NCBI GenBank assembly: GCA_026770585.1
Contig: MU647806.1
Location: forward strand, 30,345-44,151
Length of the DNA stretch: 13,807 nucleotides
Direction: 5' to 3'
DNA from: Baffinella frigidus
Taxonomy: Eukaryota > Cryptophyceae > Cryptomonadales > Baffinellaceae
Part shown: positions 1 through 7,212 of the stretch, in pieces
Position numbering within the stretch: the first letter of the stretch is position 1
How the letters are laid out: each line of letters starts with the position of its first letter
Position numbers and translations under genes: made by a program
The notes under the pieces: model-generated
Seen by the model: only the letters and a program-made list of their open reading frames with translations
Databases searched by the model: none
What the model was told of the DNA's origin: nothing

Positions 1-313
1 GGGTACAGAGGCTCTTCGATCGGGTCATGGGGCGATGGTCGGTTCCGGCGGAACAGTAGGGTCACTGGCGACCCTGCATTGCGGGATTAGGGATTAGGGA
101 TCTGCTTCTTCCCTAAACTATACCTAAATCCTAAGGATCTTCTTCCCTAAACTATACCTAAATCCTAAACGTCAAATATAAACTATAAACTGTAAACCCT
201 GGAACCTAAACCGTAAACCGTAAACCCGGGCCCTAAACCCTAAACACGCAACCCTAAACCCTGAACTCGAAACACGAAACCGGAGGGTCGCCCCTGCGTG
301 GACCCTGCGTTGC
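1..313. repeat. Degenerate telomere-like repeats with a 36-bp tandem pair
   Basis: The stretch is mostly short C-rich units of the CCCTAAA type and variants (CCTAAAT, CCGTAAA, AACACGAAA), with a few G-rich units near 88-98. Bases 98-134 and 135-168 are two near-identical tandem copies of a unit starting GGATCT and containing CTTCCCTAAACTATACC. No coding potential is seen. The first 60 bases are unique sequence in which I recognise nothing. Confidence 0.7.
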
Positions 314-430
314 TACTACACGTTTGATCATACTTGTAATAATAAGGGCTGGACGTGACACACGTGTAGTAAATTTCGTGCATTTTGGGGACTCCGAACC
401 ATTTAAATCAAATACCTGACCGGATGAAAT
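314..430. repeat. M1-family MITE, left arm lost
   Basis: The core is an inverted repeat: TACTACACGT (314-323) and ACGTGTAGTA (362-371), around an AT-rich centre. The right arm continues to about 430 and ends in ATGAAAT, as in full M1 elements. The matching left arm is replaced by telomere-like sequence, so this copy looks truncated. Confidence 0.55.
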
Positions 431-448
431 TAGGGGTTAGGGTTCAGG

Positions 449-677
449 GATCTTATCCGGGGAAACCTAGTTTTCTTTCATTTCCTGGCAGTGAAAATTA
501 CTACACGAATGATTTAATGTTATCTTCGTATACGTTGTATACTCGGTGATATATGACTCTGGGTAGGTGCCTCTCTAGAGCATCTTTCTGCTCTCGCGTC
601 TCGCCTCCCAGAGCGAATTGTGTAGTAATTTTCGTTGCCTGGAAGTGAAAGCAAAATAGGGTTCCCCGGATAAGATC
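449..677. repeat. M1-family MITE, long 229-bp variant
   Basis: The two ends are imperfect inverted repeats of about 57 bp. The left arm starts GATCTTATCCGGGGAA and runs to AAAATTACTACA; the right arm runs from TGTAGTAATTTT to TTCCCCGGATAAGATC. AGG lies directly outside both ends and may be a 3-bp target duplication, but the surroundings are G-rich, so this is weak. There is no open reading frame, as expected of a non-autonomous element. The interior is about 85 bp longer than in the other M1 copies. Confidence 0.8.
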
Positions 678-689
678 AGGGCGGAACCG

Positions 690-850
690 CAGGGTTAGGG
701 GTTCAGGATGTAGGGTTTAGGTTTCAGAGAACAGGGTGTAGGGTGTAGGGTTTAGGGTTTAGGGTTTAGGGTTTAGGGTTTAGGGCTTAGGGGTCTAGGG
801 TCTAGGGTTTAGGGTTTAGGGTTTAGGGTTTAGGGTTTAGGGTTTATCGA
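690..850 (+). repeat. Interstitial telomeric repeat block (TTTAGGG)n
   Basis: Bases 747-786 and about 805-846 are uninterrupted runs of TTTAGGG. They are preceded by variants (GGTGTAG, GGTTCAG) and split by GGGTCTA variants at 787-804. This is the cleanest telomere-type sequence in the window and identifies the organism's likely telomere unit. It is internal and flanked by MITEs, so it is an interstitial block and not a chromosome end. Bases 851-1060 continue as degenerate sequence in which I see no feature. Confidence 0.9.
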
Positions 851-1060
851 CGAACATGAGATCCAGCGAGATCGAGATCGAGATCATGGTTTAGGGTGTA
901 TGATGCAGAGTCAGGCCTAACGTTGGGGATTACGGTTCAGAGAGGAAAACATCGGGTTCAGGGTGTGGTGTTTGGAAAGAAGAGACTTTTATTGAACTTA
1001 TGACGTCGGACCATCAACTTAAGGCGTCCAGAGAGGGCTCGAACTAAGTACTTCTACGTG

Positions 1061-1201
1061 CCACTAAGCAGCCACCAAGGTCTTCACGGATACAGTCCAT
1101 CTAAACGATTTTTACTAGAATCTTATCCATTACCCTGGAATTCTAACCGCGTTTCCCCCCAAGAATCCGGGGGGGGGGTATCTGCGGTCGCTGCTAAGTG
1201 G
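1061..1201. repeat. M2-family MITE, complete (141 bp)
   Basis: It starts CCACTAAGCAGCCACC and ends with the inverted form GGTCGCTGCTAAGTGG after one spacer stretch. The left interior carries GGATACAGTCCATCTAAACG, and the right interior carries a C-run/G-run hairpin around CCGGGGG. The same layout and length recur at 10991-11129 and 12786-12924. Non-coding. Confidence 0.85.
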
Positions 1202-1204
1202 TTT

Positions 1205-1452
1205 GGAGAGGATCGGCACCGGAGGAACTCCCACGGCTCGATTCCGTGTAGGGTTTAGAGAGGAAAACATCGGGTGTAGGGTTTTTCACCACCTAGTGGA
1301 TTTGACCACTGTGACATTTGACCACTTTGGGATTTGTAGCGTTTGGAGAGGAGAGGCGCACCGGGGGTGCCGAGAGAGAGGGAGAGGGAGAGGGAGAGAG
1401 GGAGAGAGAGAGAGCGAGAGAGAGAGAGAGAGGGGGGGAGAGAGAGAGAGCG

Positions 1453-1483
<31 letters not shown>

Positions 1484-1652
1484 AGAGAGAGAGAAAAGGA
1501 GAGAGAGAGAGAGAGCGCGCTCGAGTTCTATCTTCCCCGGATTTCCTCCGGAGCAGCTCCTCGAGCTCCCACGGCTCGACCCCGTGTTGGGTTCAGAGAG
1601 AGAAAACACCCGGGAGGAACGCAGCGGGCGCATGATCAGAGAGAGAGACAGG

Positions 1653-1736
<84 letters not shown>

Positions 1737-2190
1737 TGGATGACAGAGAGAGAGAGAGACAGAGATGATAGAAAGAGAGAGAGAGAGAGAGAAAGCGAGT
1801 GAGCGAGATGCGAGAGAGAGAAAGATGAGAGATGTGTGGGTGCGAGAGAGGTTGCGGGTGTAGCGTTTGGAGACGAGAGGCGCACCGGGGGTGCCACGGA
1901 GGAGCTCCTCAAGCTCCCACGGCTCGATCCCGTGTTGGGCTCAGAGAGAGAAAACACCCGGGATAGAGAGAGAGCTGAGTGTGTGTGAGAGAGAGATAGG
2001 GAGAGAGAGAGAGAGAGATGGATGACAGAGAGAGAGCCAGCGAGAGAGAGAGATGCTAGAGATGAGAAAGAGAGAGAGAAAGAGAGAAAGAGATGAGAGG
2101 GCGCACCGGGGGTGCCACGGAGGAGCTCCTCAAGCTCCCACGGCTCGATCCCGTGTATCTCACGCCCGTCCACCTGACACGGAAATCGTT

Positions 2191-2236
<46 letters not shown>

Positions 2237-2335
2237 TAGAGAGAGTGCCTACCGTAGGGTTCCACTTGTCCCTACACTCATCCGTGAACATTTTCAATCC
2301 CGTGTATCTCGCGCCCGTCCACCTACAGAGAGAGA
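1205..2335 (+). repeat. Imperfect GA microsatellite interrupted by a GC-rich unit
   Basis: Long (GA)n/(GAGAGAAA)n runs cover about 1372-1520, 1637-1850, 1965-2100 and 2193-2248. Between them lie copies of a GC-rich unit that reads GCGCACCGGGGGTGCC, then GGAGGAGCTCCTC, then CCCACGGCTCGATCCCGTGT. Copies lie at 1356-1372 plus 1548-1616 (split by a GA run), 1880-1964 and 2101-2157. Related pieces are at 1205-1275 and 2298-2325. The unit contains two short palindromes (GCACCGGGGGTGC and GAGGAGCTCCTC). Long arginine/glutamate and serine/leucine reading frames here are by-products of the dinucleotide repeat. Confidence 0.85.
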
Positions 2336-2383
2336 GATTCGTGAACAGGGATGTCAGCAGGCATCCTTCGAGAGTAATGTCTG

Positions 2384-2454
2384 CTTGAGTAAATCTTAAT
2401 TCTTCTTGAGTAAATCTTAATTCTTAATTCTTGAGTAAATCTTAATTCTTAATT
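2384..2454 (+). repeat. Tandem repeat, three units of 21-25 bp
   Basis: Three head-to-tail copies of CTTGAGTAAATCTTAATTCT plus a variable tail lie at 2384-2404, 2405-2429 and 2430-2454. The first unit lacks the final four bases (AATT) of the other two. Confidence 0.9.
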
Positions 2455-2872
2455 CTTTCAATTTTCCGGCAACATCTGCAGGGTCTTCAATATCTTCAAT
2501 CCCTTCTACAATATCTGTAAATAGTTCATAGGGATTCACTGCTGAAACTGTGAATAAACCGGCACCCTAGAGATGCGCCTGCCGGCAGAGAGAGAGAGGT
2601 ACGAGAGATTGGTGATTTATTGCCAAACAACCAGCGTCAGCGCCGCACATGCCTTCCACACTGTGCTACATACTGTACCCCGTGTCGGCCGCTCTTACGA
2701 GCTTTTTCCGGATGGATTCTATCTCCACCTCCTACCTGCAAGGAAATCCGGAGGGTCCTTGAATTTCACTGCGTTCACACGGTGGGCTGCGCGGATCGGT
2801 CCGTTTCTTTTCGTGGGACGAATGAAGAATTGCTCGGTGCAAAGACGTCTGATTGACCGACGTTTCGCCCGG
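2455..2872. other. No recognisable gene or repeat
   Basis: A 108-codon open frame (2573-2899, plus strand) crosses this stretch. It has no third-position bias and no motif I know, and it runs into an M1 element, so I do not call it a gene. A short GA run sits at 2588-2597. Confidence 0.4.
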
Positions 2873-3017
2873 ATTTCAAAGGGAAACGGTTTTAGTTAAA
2901 ACCATGGCTTCAATAAAAATTACCACTCGAATGCTTTAATATTACGAGTAAAACTCATTCTGTGTAGTAAATTTCATTGCCAGAAAGTTCTAAATTAAAA
3001 TCGTTTTCCTCTGAGAT
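2873..3017. repeat. M1-family MITE, complete (about 145 bp)
   Basis: The arms are about 55 bp and imperfect. The left arm starts ATTTCAAAGGGAAACGG and reaches AAAATTACCACTCG. The right arm runs from CATTCTGTGTAGTAAATTTC to TTTTCCTCTGAGAT. The centre is AT-rich with TTTAATATTA. Confidence 0.75.
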
Positions 3018-3035
3018 TTTCGGACGAAAATTTCT

Positions 3036-3053
3036 CCAAGGCCCGCTGTGTGG
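3036..3053. repeat. M3-family terminal fragment
   Basis: GGCCCGCTGTGTGG matches the right terminus of the complete M3 element at 13479-13639. No partner end faces it; the next M3 end, at 3193, points the other way. Confidence 0.5.
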
Positions 3054-3117
3054 GAAGGGGCGCGTGTTACTTTACAGCAAGATCTCTTTCTCTCTCTCTG
3101 CGATGGACAAATCATCG

Positions 3118-3141
3118 AAGGCCCCAGTGGCTGCTAAGTGG
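3118..3141. repeat. M2-family terminal fragment
   Basis: CCCCAGTGGCTGCTAAGTGG is the right terminus of M2. The rest of the element is missing. Confidence 0.55.
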
Positions 3142-3192
3142 CCCACAGCAGTTGACTAACCAGAACTTTTTCTGGTACCACCCCCTGTCCGG

Positions 3193-3296
3193 CCACACAG
3201 CGACGAAGGGACTTTCGGGCAGGAAATTCCCGAGTTTCCGTTACCTTATCCGTAGGAACCCCCCTATGTCCCTACGGGTTTTCTACCGTAGGGTCC
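3193..3296. repeat. M3-family MITE, incomplete
   Basis: It begins CCACACAGCGACGAAGGG and continues through TTTCCGTTACCTTATCCGTA and a CCCTACGG...CCGTAGGG palindromic core. It then stops without the second terminus. A 21-22 bp near-direct repeat (TGGTACCACCCCCTGTCCGG at 3173 and TGGTACAACCCCTGCCCGG at 3303) brackets the copy. Confidence 0.65.
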
Positions 3297-3407
3297 TTTT
3301 CCTGGTACAACCCCTGCCCGGCCGCTGTCGAGCGAGTTTGGCACGAAACCAAAAGCCGGGTCCAGAATCTGGACCTGGCTTCTTCATTCTAAAAGTCCAT
3401 TTCCTGA

Positions 3408-3533
3408 CCACGCCAGAATGATCGAGGGAAACCGACGCCTTATCCGCGTCAGATCTGACGCGGTTGACTTAAGAATTCAAGGCATTTCCCTTGAAAAATG
3501 TCAAGAGTGGATGTTTCGAGTGCCCTGGCGTGG
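3408..3533 (+). repeat. M4 MITE, copy 1 (126 bp)
   Basis: It starts CCACGCCAG and ends CTGGCGTGG. Between them lie GATCGAGGGAAACCGACGCC and GGTTGACTTAAG. It is nearly identical, over its whole length, to the reverse complement of 3877-4002. Confidence 0.85.
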
Positions 3534-3613
3534 GAGGAATTCAGGTGAAAGTTTTTAAAATGGTGTCGCGTCCTGGCTCGGCAGCGGTGAGTCAACCGCC
3601 GCACGGGGGGCGC

Positions 3614-3760
3614 ACCACACGGTGGACTACGAACCTTTCATCAAAAGTCAACTTGCCTAGAGACAATCAAAAGTCAACTTGCTCAGAGACAATTATCCAA
3701 GCGGTCACGTTACACCCTAAAATCCAGCCCCAACGAAACCCTGGTAGTCCACCGTGTGGT
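3614..3760. repeat. M9 inverted-repeat element (147 bp)
   Basis: A perfect 17-bp terminal inverted repeat, ACCACACGGTGGACTAC at 3614-3630 and its reverse complement at 3744-3760, encloses this element. Inside it, bases 3640-3665 and 3666-3691 are a 26-bp tandem pair starting ATCAAAAGTCAACTTGC. It sits between the two M4 copies. Confidence 0.7.
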
Positions 3761-3876
3761 AACGCTGACCCTCATGGCACAAGCGGTGTGAGTAGTAGTT
3801 GATCACTTTCCATAAGGCTTAGGGGCCTCTCGAGTATCATCGAGGTCCTTTCTGAGGGTAACAAAGAAGAAAAACA

Positions 3877-4002
3877 CCACGCCAGAGGGATCAAAACATC
3901 CACTTTTGACATCTTTCAGGGGACACCCCTTGAATACTTAAGTCAACCACGTAGAATCTGACGTAGATAAGGCGTCGGTTTCCCTCGATCAATCTGGCGT
4001 GG
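3877..4002 (-). repeat. M4 MITE, copy 2, inverted (126 bp)
   Basis: It has the same ends and the same 126-bp length as copy 1, in opposite orientation, differing at scattered positions. Together the copies form a 595-bp structure with 126-bp arms. Confidence 0.85.
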
Positions 4003-4003
4003 G

Positions 4004-4066
4004 AGCTTGCCCGGAGAAGATGTCGCCCGCGCGGCCGGCGGGCGCCTGGTCTTGCCAAGAGCCCTC
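4004..4066 (+). repeat. GC-rich interspersed unit, copy 1
   Basis: It runs AGCTTGCCCGGAGAAGATG, CGCCCGCGCGGCCGGCGGGC, GCCTGGTCTTGCCAAGAGCC. It recurs at 4251-4313 with a few changes and, lacking its first part, at 4643-4680. The middle is a GC-only near-palindrome. Confidence 0.75.
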
Positions 4067-4071
4067 TTGGC

Positions 4072-4237
4072 AGATTCTAGTACAAATCGTTTAGATGGGC
4101 TGTATCCGTTTCTAGTACAAATAGTTTATATGGACTGATTCTAGTACAAAATTGTTTAGATGGACTGTATCCGTAGATTCTAGTACAAATCGTTTAGATG
4201 GACTGTATCCGTGAAGCCCCCGGTGGCTGCTAAGTGG
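4072..4237 (+). repeat. M2 derivative with four tandem subunits
   Basis: Four head-to-tail copies of a unit of about 38 bp (ATTCTAGTACAAATCGTTTA then GATGGACTGTATCCGT) lie at 4072-4109, 4110-4137 (shortened), 4138-4174 and 4175-4212. The M2 right terminus GGTGGCTGCTAAGTGG follows, ending at 4237. In complete M2 elements this unit is present once, so this copy has an internally amplified half and has lost its other terminus. Confidence 0.8.
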
Positions 4238-4250
4238 AAAGAAGAAGAAG

Positions 4251-4313
4251 AGCTTACCCGGAGAAGCATGTCGCCCGCGCGGCCGGCAGGCGCCTGGTCC
4301 TGCCAAGAGCCCT
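4251..4313 (+). repeat. GC-rich interspersed unit, copy 2
   Basis: It is a near copy of 4004-4066, starting AGCTTACCCGGAGAAGCATG. It leads directly into the tandem TTGGTTAATGCCAAAGAGAC units. Confidence 0.75.
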
Positions 4314-4521
4314 CGGTTAATGCCAAAGAGACCTTGGTTAATGCCAAAGAGACCCTTGGTGAATGCCAACAGGTTGTGAGGAATCAGAGACTCCAACATT
4401 ATAAATGGGTTATTTAATTAATGAATTTTCGTCTCCGCCCTTGGTTAACGCCAAAGAGCCTTTGGTGAATGCCAACGGGTTGTGGATGCATTCGTCTCCA
4501 ACACCTCCACCCGGTATCCCC

Positions 4522-4611
4522 TAAGTGGCGAGTAGGTGCATGCGCCCTACGGTAGGGCCCTAGGACCTGCCTAGGGCGAGTTAGGGCTATGAATCGCCCG
4601 TCCGCCACTTA
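4522..4611. repeat. Short inverted element (90 bp)
   Basis: TAAGTGGCG at 4522-4530 and CGCCACTTA at 4603-4611 are perfect inverted ends. The interior has CCTACGGTAGGGCCCTAGG, which resembles the palindromic core of M3 and M6. Confidence 0.55.
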
Positions 4612-4642
4612 AGGTATACTCTGAGATAGGTCATTATTGAGG

Positions 4643-4680
4643 TCCCGCGCGGCCGGCGGGCGCCTGGTCCTGCCAAGAGC
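4643..4680 (+). repeat. GC-rich interspersed unit, copy 3, 5' truncated
   Basis: It matches the second half of 4004-4066, from CCGCGCGGCCGGCGGGCGCC to CTGCCAAGAGC. Confidence 0.7.
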
Positions 4681-4864
4681 CGAAAATAGATTCATCAAAT
4701 AACCCATTTATAAAAATATGGTTATCGAATAACCCATTTATATTGTTGGAGACGTACGCATCGCTGCTACCTCACAACCTGTTGGCAGTAACCAAGGGCT
4801 CTTTTCGTCTAAGCCCTCGGTTAATGGCAAAGAGGCCTTGGTTAATGCCAAAGAGCCCTTGGTT

Positions 4865-4900
4865 CCACTTAGCAGCCACCGGGGGCTTTACGGATACAGT
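4865..4900. repeat. M2-family left terminal fragment
   Basis: It begins CCACTTAGCAGCCACCGGGG, as M2 does, then continues with CGGATACAGTC and stops. It is followed at 4909 by TTGGTCACGTTACGCCCGGA, which resembles one half of the perfect palindrome at 6109-6150. Confidence 0.6.
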
Positions 4901-4956
4901 CAGCAACATTGGTCACGTTACGCCCGGATATCCAAAGAGACCTTGGTTCCACCAAC

Positions 4957-5105
4957 CCTCACACAAAATCGTTGATTTTCGGTCTCAGATTTATCCGTGC
5001 AGACCCCCCGAATAAGAGGGGCTGTGTTAGCTTAAGACCCAATCTTGGTACAAAATCAACTTTTGGGGAAAGGTCGAAAATCGATGAATTGGTCCTTCCG
5101 TGAGG
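4957..5105. repeat. M5 MITE, diverged copy (about 149 bp)
   Basis: The left arm reads CCTCACACAAAATCGTTGAT then TTTATCCGTGCAGACCCCC. The right arm reads GGTCGAAAATCGATGAATTG then CCGTGAGG. The arms pair with each other, and the left arm matches the left arm of the cleaner M5 copy at 10391-10543. Confidence 0.65.
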
Positions 5106-5201
5106 ACCGTAGCCTCCCGAGCGGTACAAAAAAATCGTCAAAGTGGACAACTCTGGTACAGAAACGTCAACTTTTGACATTGTTATGTCGGCGGCCAAGT
5201 T

Positions 5202-5455
5202 TTCTGCACAGCGCTCTCGCCGCACGCCTCCCACGCCTCTACTACGCTAGACCTGAGGGTGGTCAATCGCAAAAGTCAACTCTCGAGTGCCGCGAGGTCA
5301 ACTTTTGCGCACGCCTCTATGGGTGATAGAGGCGTGCGGCGTCAGCAGAAAGGTACTTCCCCACTAGGGCACATCACCCCTATGCCCCTACGGGTTGCCT
5401 ACCGTAGGGTCGTAGGTCTCATTGAAAACGCCTCCCACGCCGCTATCACCCCCCC
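5202..5455. repeat. Inverted-repeat cluster with CGCACGCCTC motifs
   Basis: CGCCGCACGCCTC at about 5219 pairs with GAGGCGTGCGGCG at about 5329-5341, and a third related copy lies near 5431. Inside is a hairpin at 5267-5310, with TCGCAAAAGTCAAC facing GTCAACTTTTGCGC. Bases 5369-5417 hold an M3-type core, CCCTACGGGTTGCCTACCGT. The precise element borders are not clear. Confidence 0.55.
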
Positions 5456-5624
5456 CGGGTCCGCCTCAAGCACCGCGAATTCGTGCTTTGGTGCTTTAGG
5501 TCCGAGTTTTCATTTGTACCAGAAGCGACCATTTAAAATGTTGTACGCCCTTTACAATATTTTGAAACTCTCGAAAAACCCTCGTTGTGTACCACTTCAA
5601 CGTCGACGCAACGTCGACGTCCTG

Positions 5625-5739
5625 GCTCAGTCAGAGTTTTATTCCGGCTCGTGCTCAAGGCTTTCCATTCGCCCTTTGGTACTAGATTTCTGCCCTTAAA
5701 TACTTTTAGGTACGGGCCAGAATAAAACTCGGGCAGAGC
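5625..5739. repeat. M10 inverted-repeat element (115 bp)
   Basis: GCTCAGTCAGAGTTTTATTC at 5625-5644 pairs with GAATAAAACTCGGGCAGAGC at 5720-5739. The arms extend about 25 bp with few mismatches. Confidence 0.6.
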
Positions 5740-6108
5740 TAGTGGCTATACGTCTCGAGTCAGTGAATTCACTGTAAAAGCAGCGAATGCGTACCAAATT
5801 GAGGCCTGGTCAAATGGTGCAGACGTTTAGTCACTAGGGCCGGACAGGATCCTACCCGGGGTCAAATCTTGAATAACCCTTTATCGCAAAAGTTGACAAG
5901 CTGTGTACCACTTCAATACTTGTTGCACCTTTTTGTACCAGAATCCATTCATCACGGGGTTCTCAATTCTGAGAACCTTCAAGGAAAAATTATTTTAAGT
6001 TGCCAAATTTGCCCCCGGGCACGCTCTTGTCCGGCTCCCCACTCGAGGCTGAAAGAGGGAGTATTTAAAATGTGGGGTTGTTAAATTTAGTACCAGTCAC
6101 GGGCAGGC
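5740..6108. other. AT-rich unique sequence, no gene seen
   Basis: I see only a short near-palindrome GGTTCTCAATTCTGAGAACC (5959-5978) and scattered TTGTACCAGAA words also present near 5513. No reading frame shows coding bias. Confidence 0.4.
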
Positions 6109-6150
6109 TTGGTCACGTACCTGCGGGATATCCCGCAGGTACGTGACCAA
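6109..6150. repeat. Perfect 42-bp palindrome
   Basis: TTGGTCACGTACCTGCGGGAT is followed directly by its exact reverse complement, with no spacer; the centre is GATATC at 6127-6132. All 21 pairs match and the symmetry ends at 6108/6151. It could be a protein-binding site, the two joined ends of an excised element, or a snap-back structure. The sequence does not say which. Confidence 0.95.
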
Positions 6151-6163
6151 ACACCCTATTTGT

Positions 6164-6182
6164 GTGAAAATTACTACACACC
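6164..6182. repeat. M1 half-element core
   Basis: GTGAAAATTACTACACACC matches the left subterminal part of M1. No matching right arm follows before the complete M1 element at 6282. Confidence 0.45.
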
Positions 6183-6281
6183 TCTTGTTTTCTTCACTTG
6201 TAAAAGATTCCCTATTTTAAAATAGTCACATTTCTAGCCTCGAGTGGTCTCACCAGCTGCTGACAAAGGTCTCTCTCCCAC

Positions 6282-6427
6282 TTTCATATGGAAACCTTTT
6301 CAATTTAAAAAACTGGATTCAAAAAAAATTACTACACGTGTGGTTTAATATTATTATTAGGAAAGATCGTTCTGTGTAGTAAATTCCATTGCCGAAGTTT
6401 TTTTATTGAAAATATTTCCACATGAAA
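6282..6427. repeat. M1-family MITE, complete (146 bp)
   Basis: The left arm starts TTTCATATGGAAACCTTTTC and reaches AAAATTACTACACG. The right arm runs from TTCTGTGTAGTAAATTCC to TTTCCACATGAAA. The arms are about 58 bp and the centre is TTTAATATTATTATTAG. It is one of the best-preserved M1 copies. Confidence 0.85.
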
Positions 6428-6461
6428 TCGGTACTAATCGAGGTCTCTCTCTCAATTGGTA

Positions 6462-6634
6462 GAGCGTTTGCGGTAATTGTTGTCCGTTTTCGAGATCGGG
6501 GTTTCATGTTTTCGAGAGTTTTAAAATATTGTCCAGGTCGAAAAACATTTTAAATGGACACTTCTGGTACAAATAAAAACTCGAAAACATGAAATCCCGA
6601 TCTCGAAAATGGACATCAATTACCGCAAACGCTC
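6462..6634. repeat. M8 inverted-repeat element with long arms
   Basis: Arms of about 61 bp pair 6462-6523 (GAGCGTTTGCGGTAATTG through CATGTTTTCGAG) with 6574-6634 (CTCGAAAACATGAAATCCCG through TACCGCAAACGCTC) at high identity. Just before the left arm, CTCTCAATTGGTAGAGCG resembles a tRNA D-arm with its internal promoter A box. Confidence 0.8.
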
Positions 6635-6676
6635 CACTAGCGAAGGTCGCTGGTGCAGTGAAATGATCATAGTCCA

Positions 6677-6811
6677 CTGCCAGGCCGGAGATTTTGTAAA
6701 AGTCGATTCACCCTCAAATTCTGTCAACTGAGAAACGAGGTACCCAGAATGGGTACTTCGAAAATCGATTATCGCCTTGAGTTGACTGATACAAAAATTC
6801 CGGCCTGGCAG
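6677..6811. repeat. M7 MITE (135 bp)
   Basis: Terminal inverted repeats of 22 bp with one mismatch start CTGCCAGGCCGGAGATTTTG and end CCGGCCTGGCAG. Near the centre, GGTACCCAGAATGGGTAC (6747-6764) is a second short palindrome. Non-coding. Confidence 0.8.
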
Positions 6812-6847
6812 AGTAGTCAACCGAGTGGTGTGCAAACCGCTCCGGGG

Positions 6848-6988
6848 ATTTCACATGAAAATGGTTTTAATCTAAAACCTTGAGGAATCAAATGAAAATT
6901 ACTACAAAAATACTTGAATATTACTAATAAAGATCATGCTGTGAAGTAAATTTCAAGATCATGCTGTGAAGTAAATTTCACATGAGAT
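6848..6988. repeat. M1-family MITE with internal 25-bp duplication
   Basis: The left arm starts ATTTCACATGAAAATGG and runs to AAAATTACTACA. The right arm ends AAATTTCACATGAGAT. Bases 6931-6955 and 6956-6980 are exact tandem copies of a 25-bp unit (AGATCATGCTGTGAAGTAAA then TTTCA) taken from the right arm. Confidence 0.85.
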
Positions 6989-7212
6989 TGGCATGCTGGG
7001 AGAAACTGGTCTGCATCCTTTTTTGTCTCCTCATAAAATACACTTGGACCAGGACTCCGAACAAACGCTTCAGCACAAAGAAAACGCTTCAGTACAAAGA
7101 GAAGAGAATCGAAATGCATATAACGAGGAGCCCAAGGTAACTGAGGCAGAGTTAGAAGTCCAAATAGACAGAGACAGAGATTCCGACTGAGTCAGACACA
7201 GGGATTGACGTG
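6989..7212. other. Unique sequence between two M1 copies
   Basis: Bases 6987-7032 resemble 7358-7385 (AGATTGG, AGAACCTGGTCTTCATCC), so the right flanks of two neighbouring M1 elements are related. No gene is seen; the 65-codon frame at 6993-7190 has no codon bias. Confidence 0.4.

Larger units (their letters stand above)
4313..4860. repeat. Nested inverted and tandem repeat block
   Basis: Units of about 21 bp, TTGGTTAATGCCAAAGAGAC, repeat at 4313-4354, 4439-4462 and 4815-4860. A larger inverted repeat pairs 4351-4415 (CCCTTGGTGAATGCCAACAG through ATAAATGGGTTATTT) with 4730-4799. A third direct copy lies at 4439-4503. At its centre are a separate 90-bp inverted element (4522-4611) and the third GC-rich unit (4643-4680). 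The short reading frames rich in NAKETLV come from the tandem unit. Confidence 0.75.

Noticed and set aside
735-846. True chromosome end
   Set aside because: The TTTAGGG block is short, interrupted and followed by 13 kb of other sequence including genes, and arrays occur in both orientations. It is interstitial, though the region may be subtelomeric.
1203-2388. Long reading frames rich in RERERE (plus) or SLSLSL (minus)
   Set aside because: They are translations of the GA/CT dinucleotide repeat, open in several frames at once, with no other coding signal.
2573-2899. 108-codon plus-strand frame
   Set aside because: It starts in a GA-rich stretch, ends inside an M1 element, and shows neither GC3 bias nor a known motif.
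4959-5699. Overlapping frames of 91-146 codons on both strands
   Set aside because: They cross M5 and the CGCACGCCTC inverted-repeat cluster and change character at element borders.
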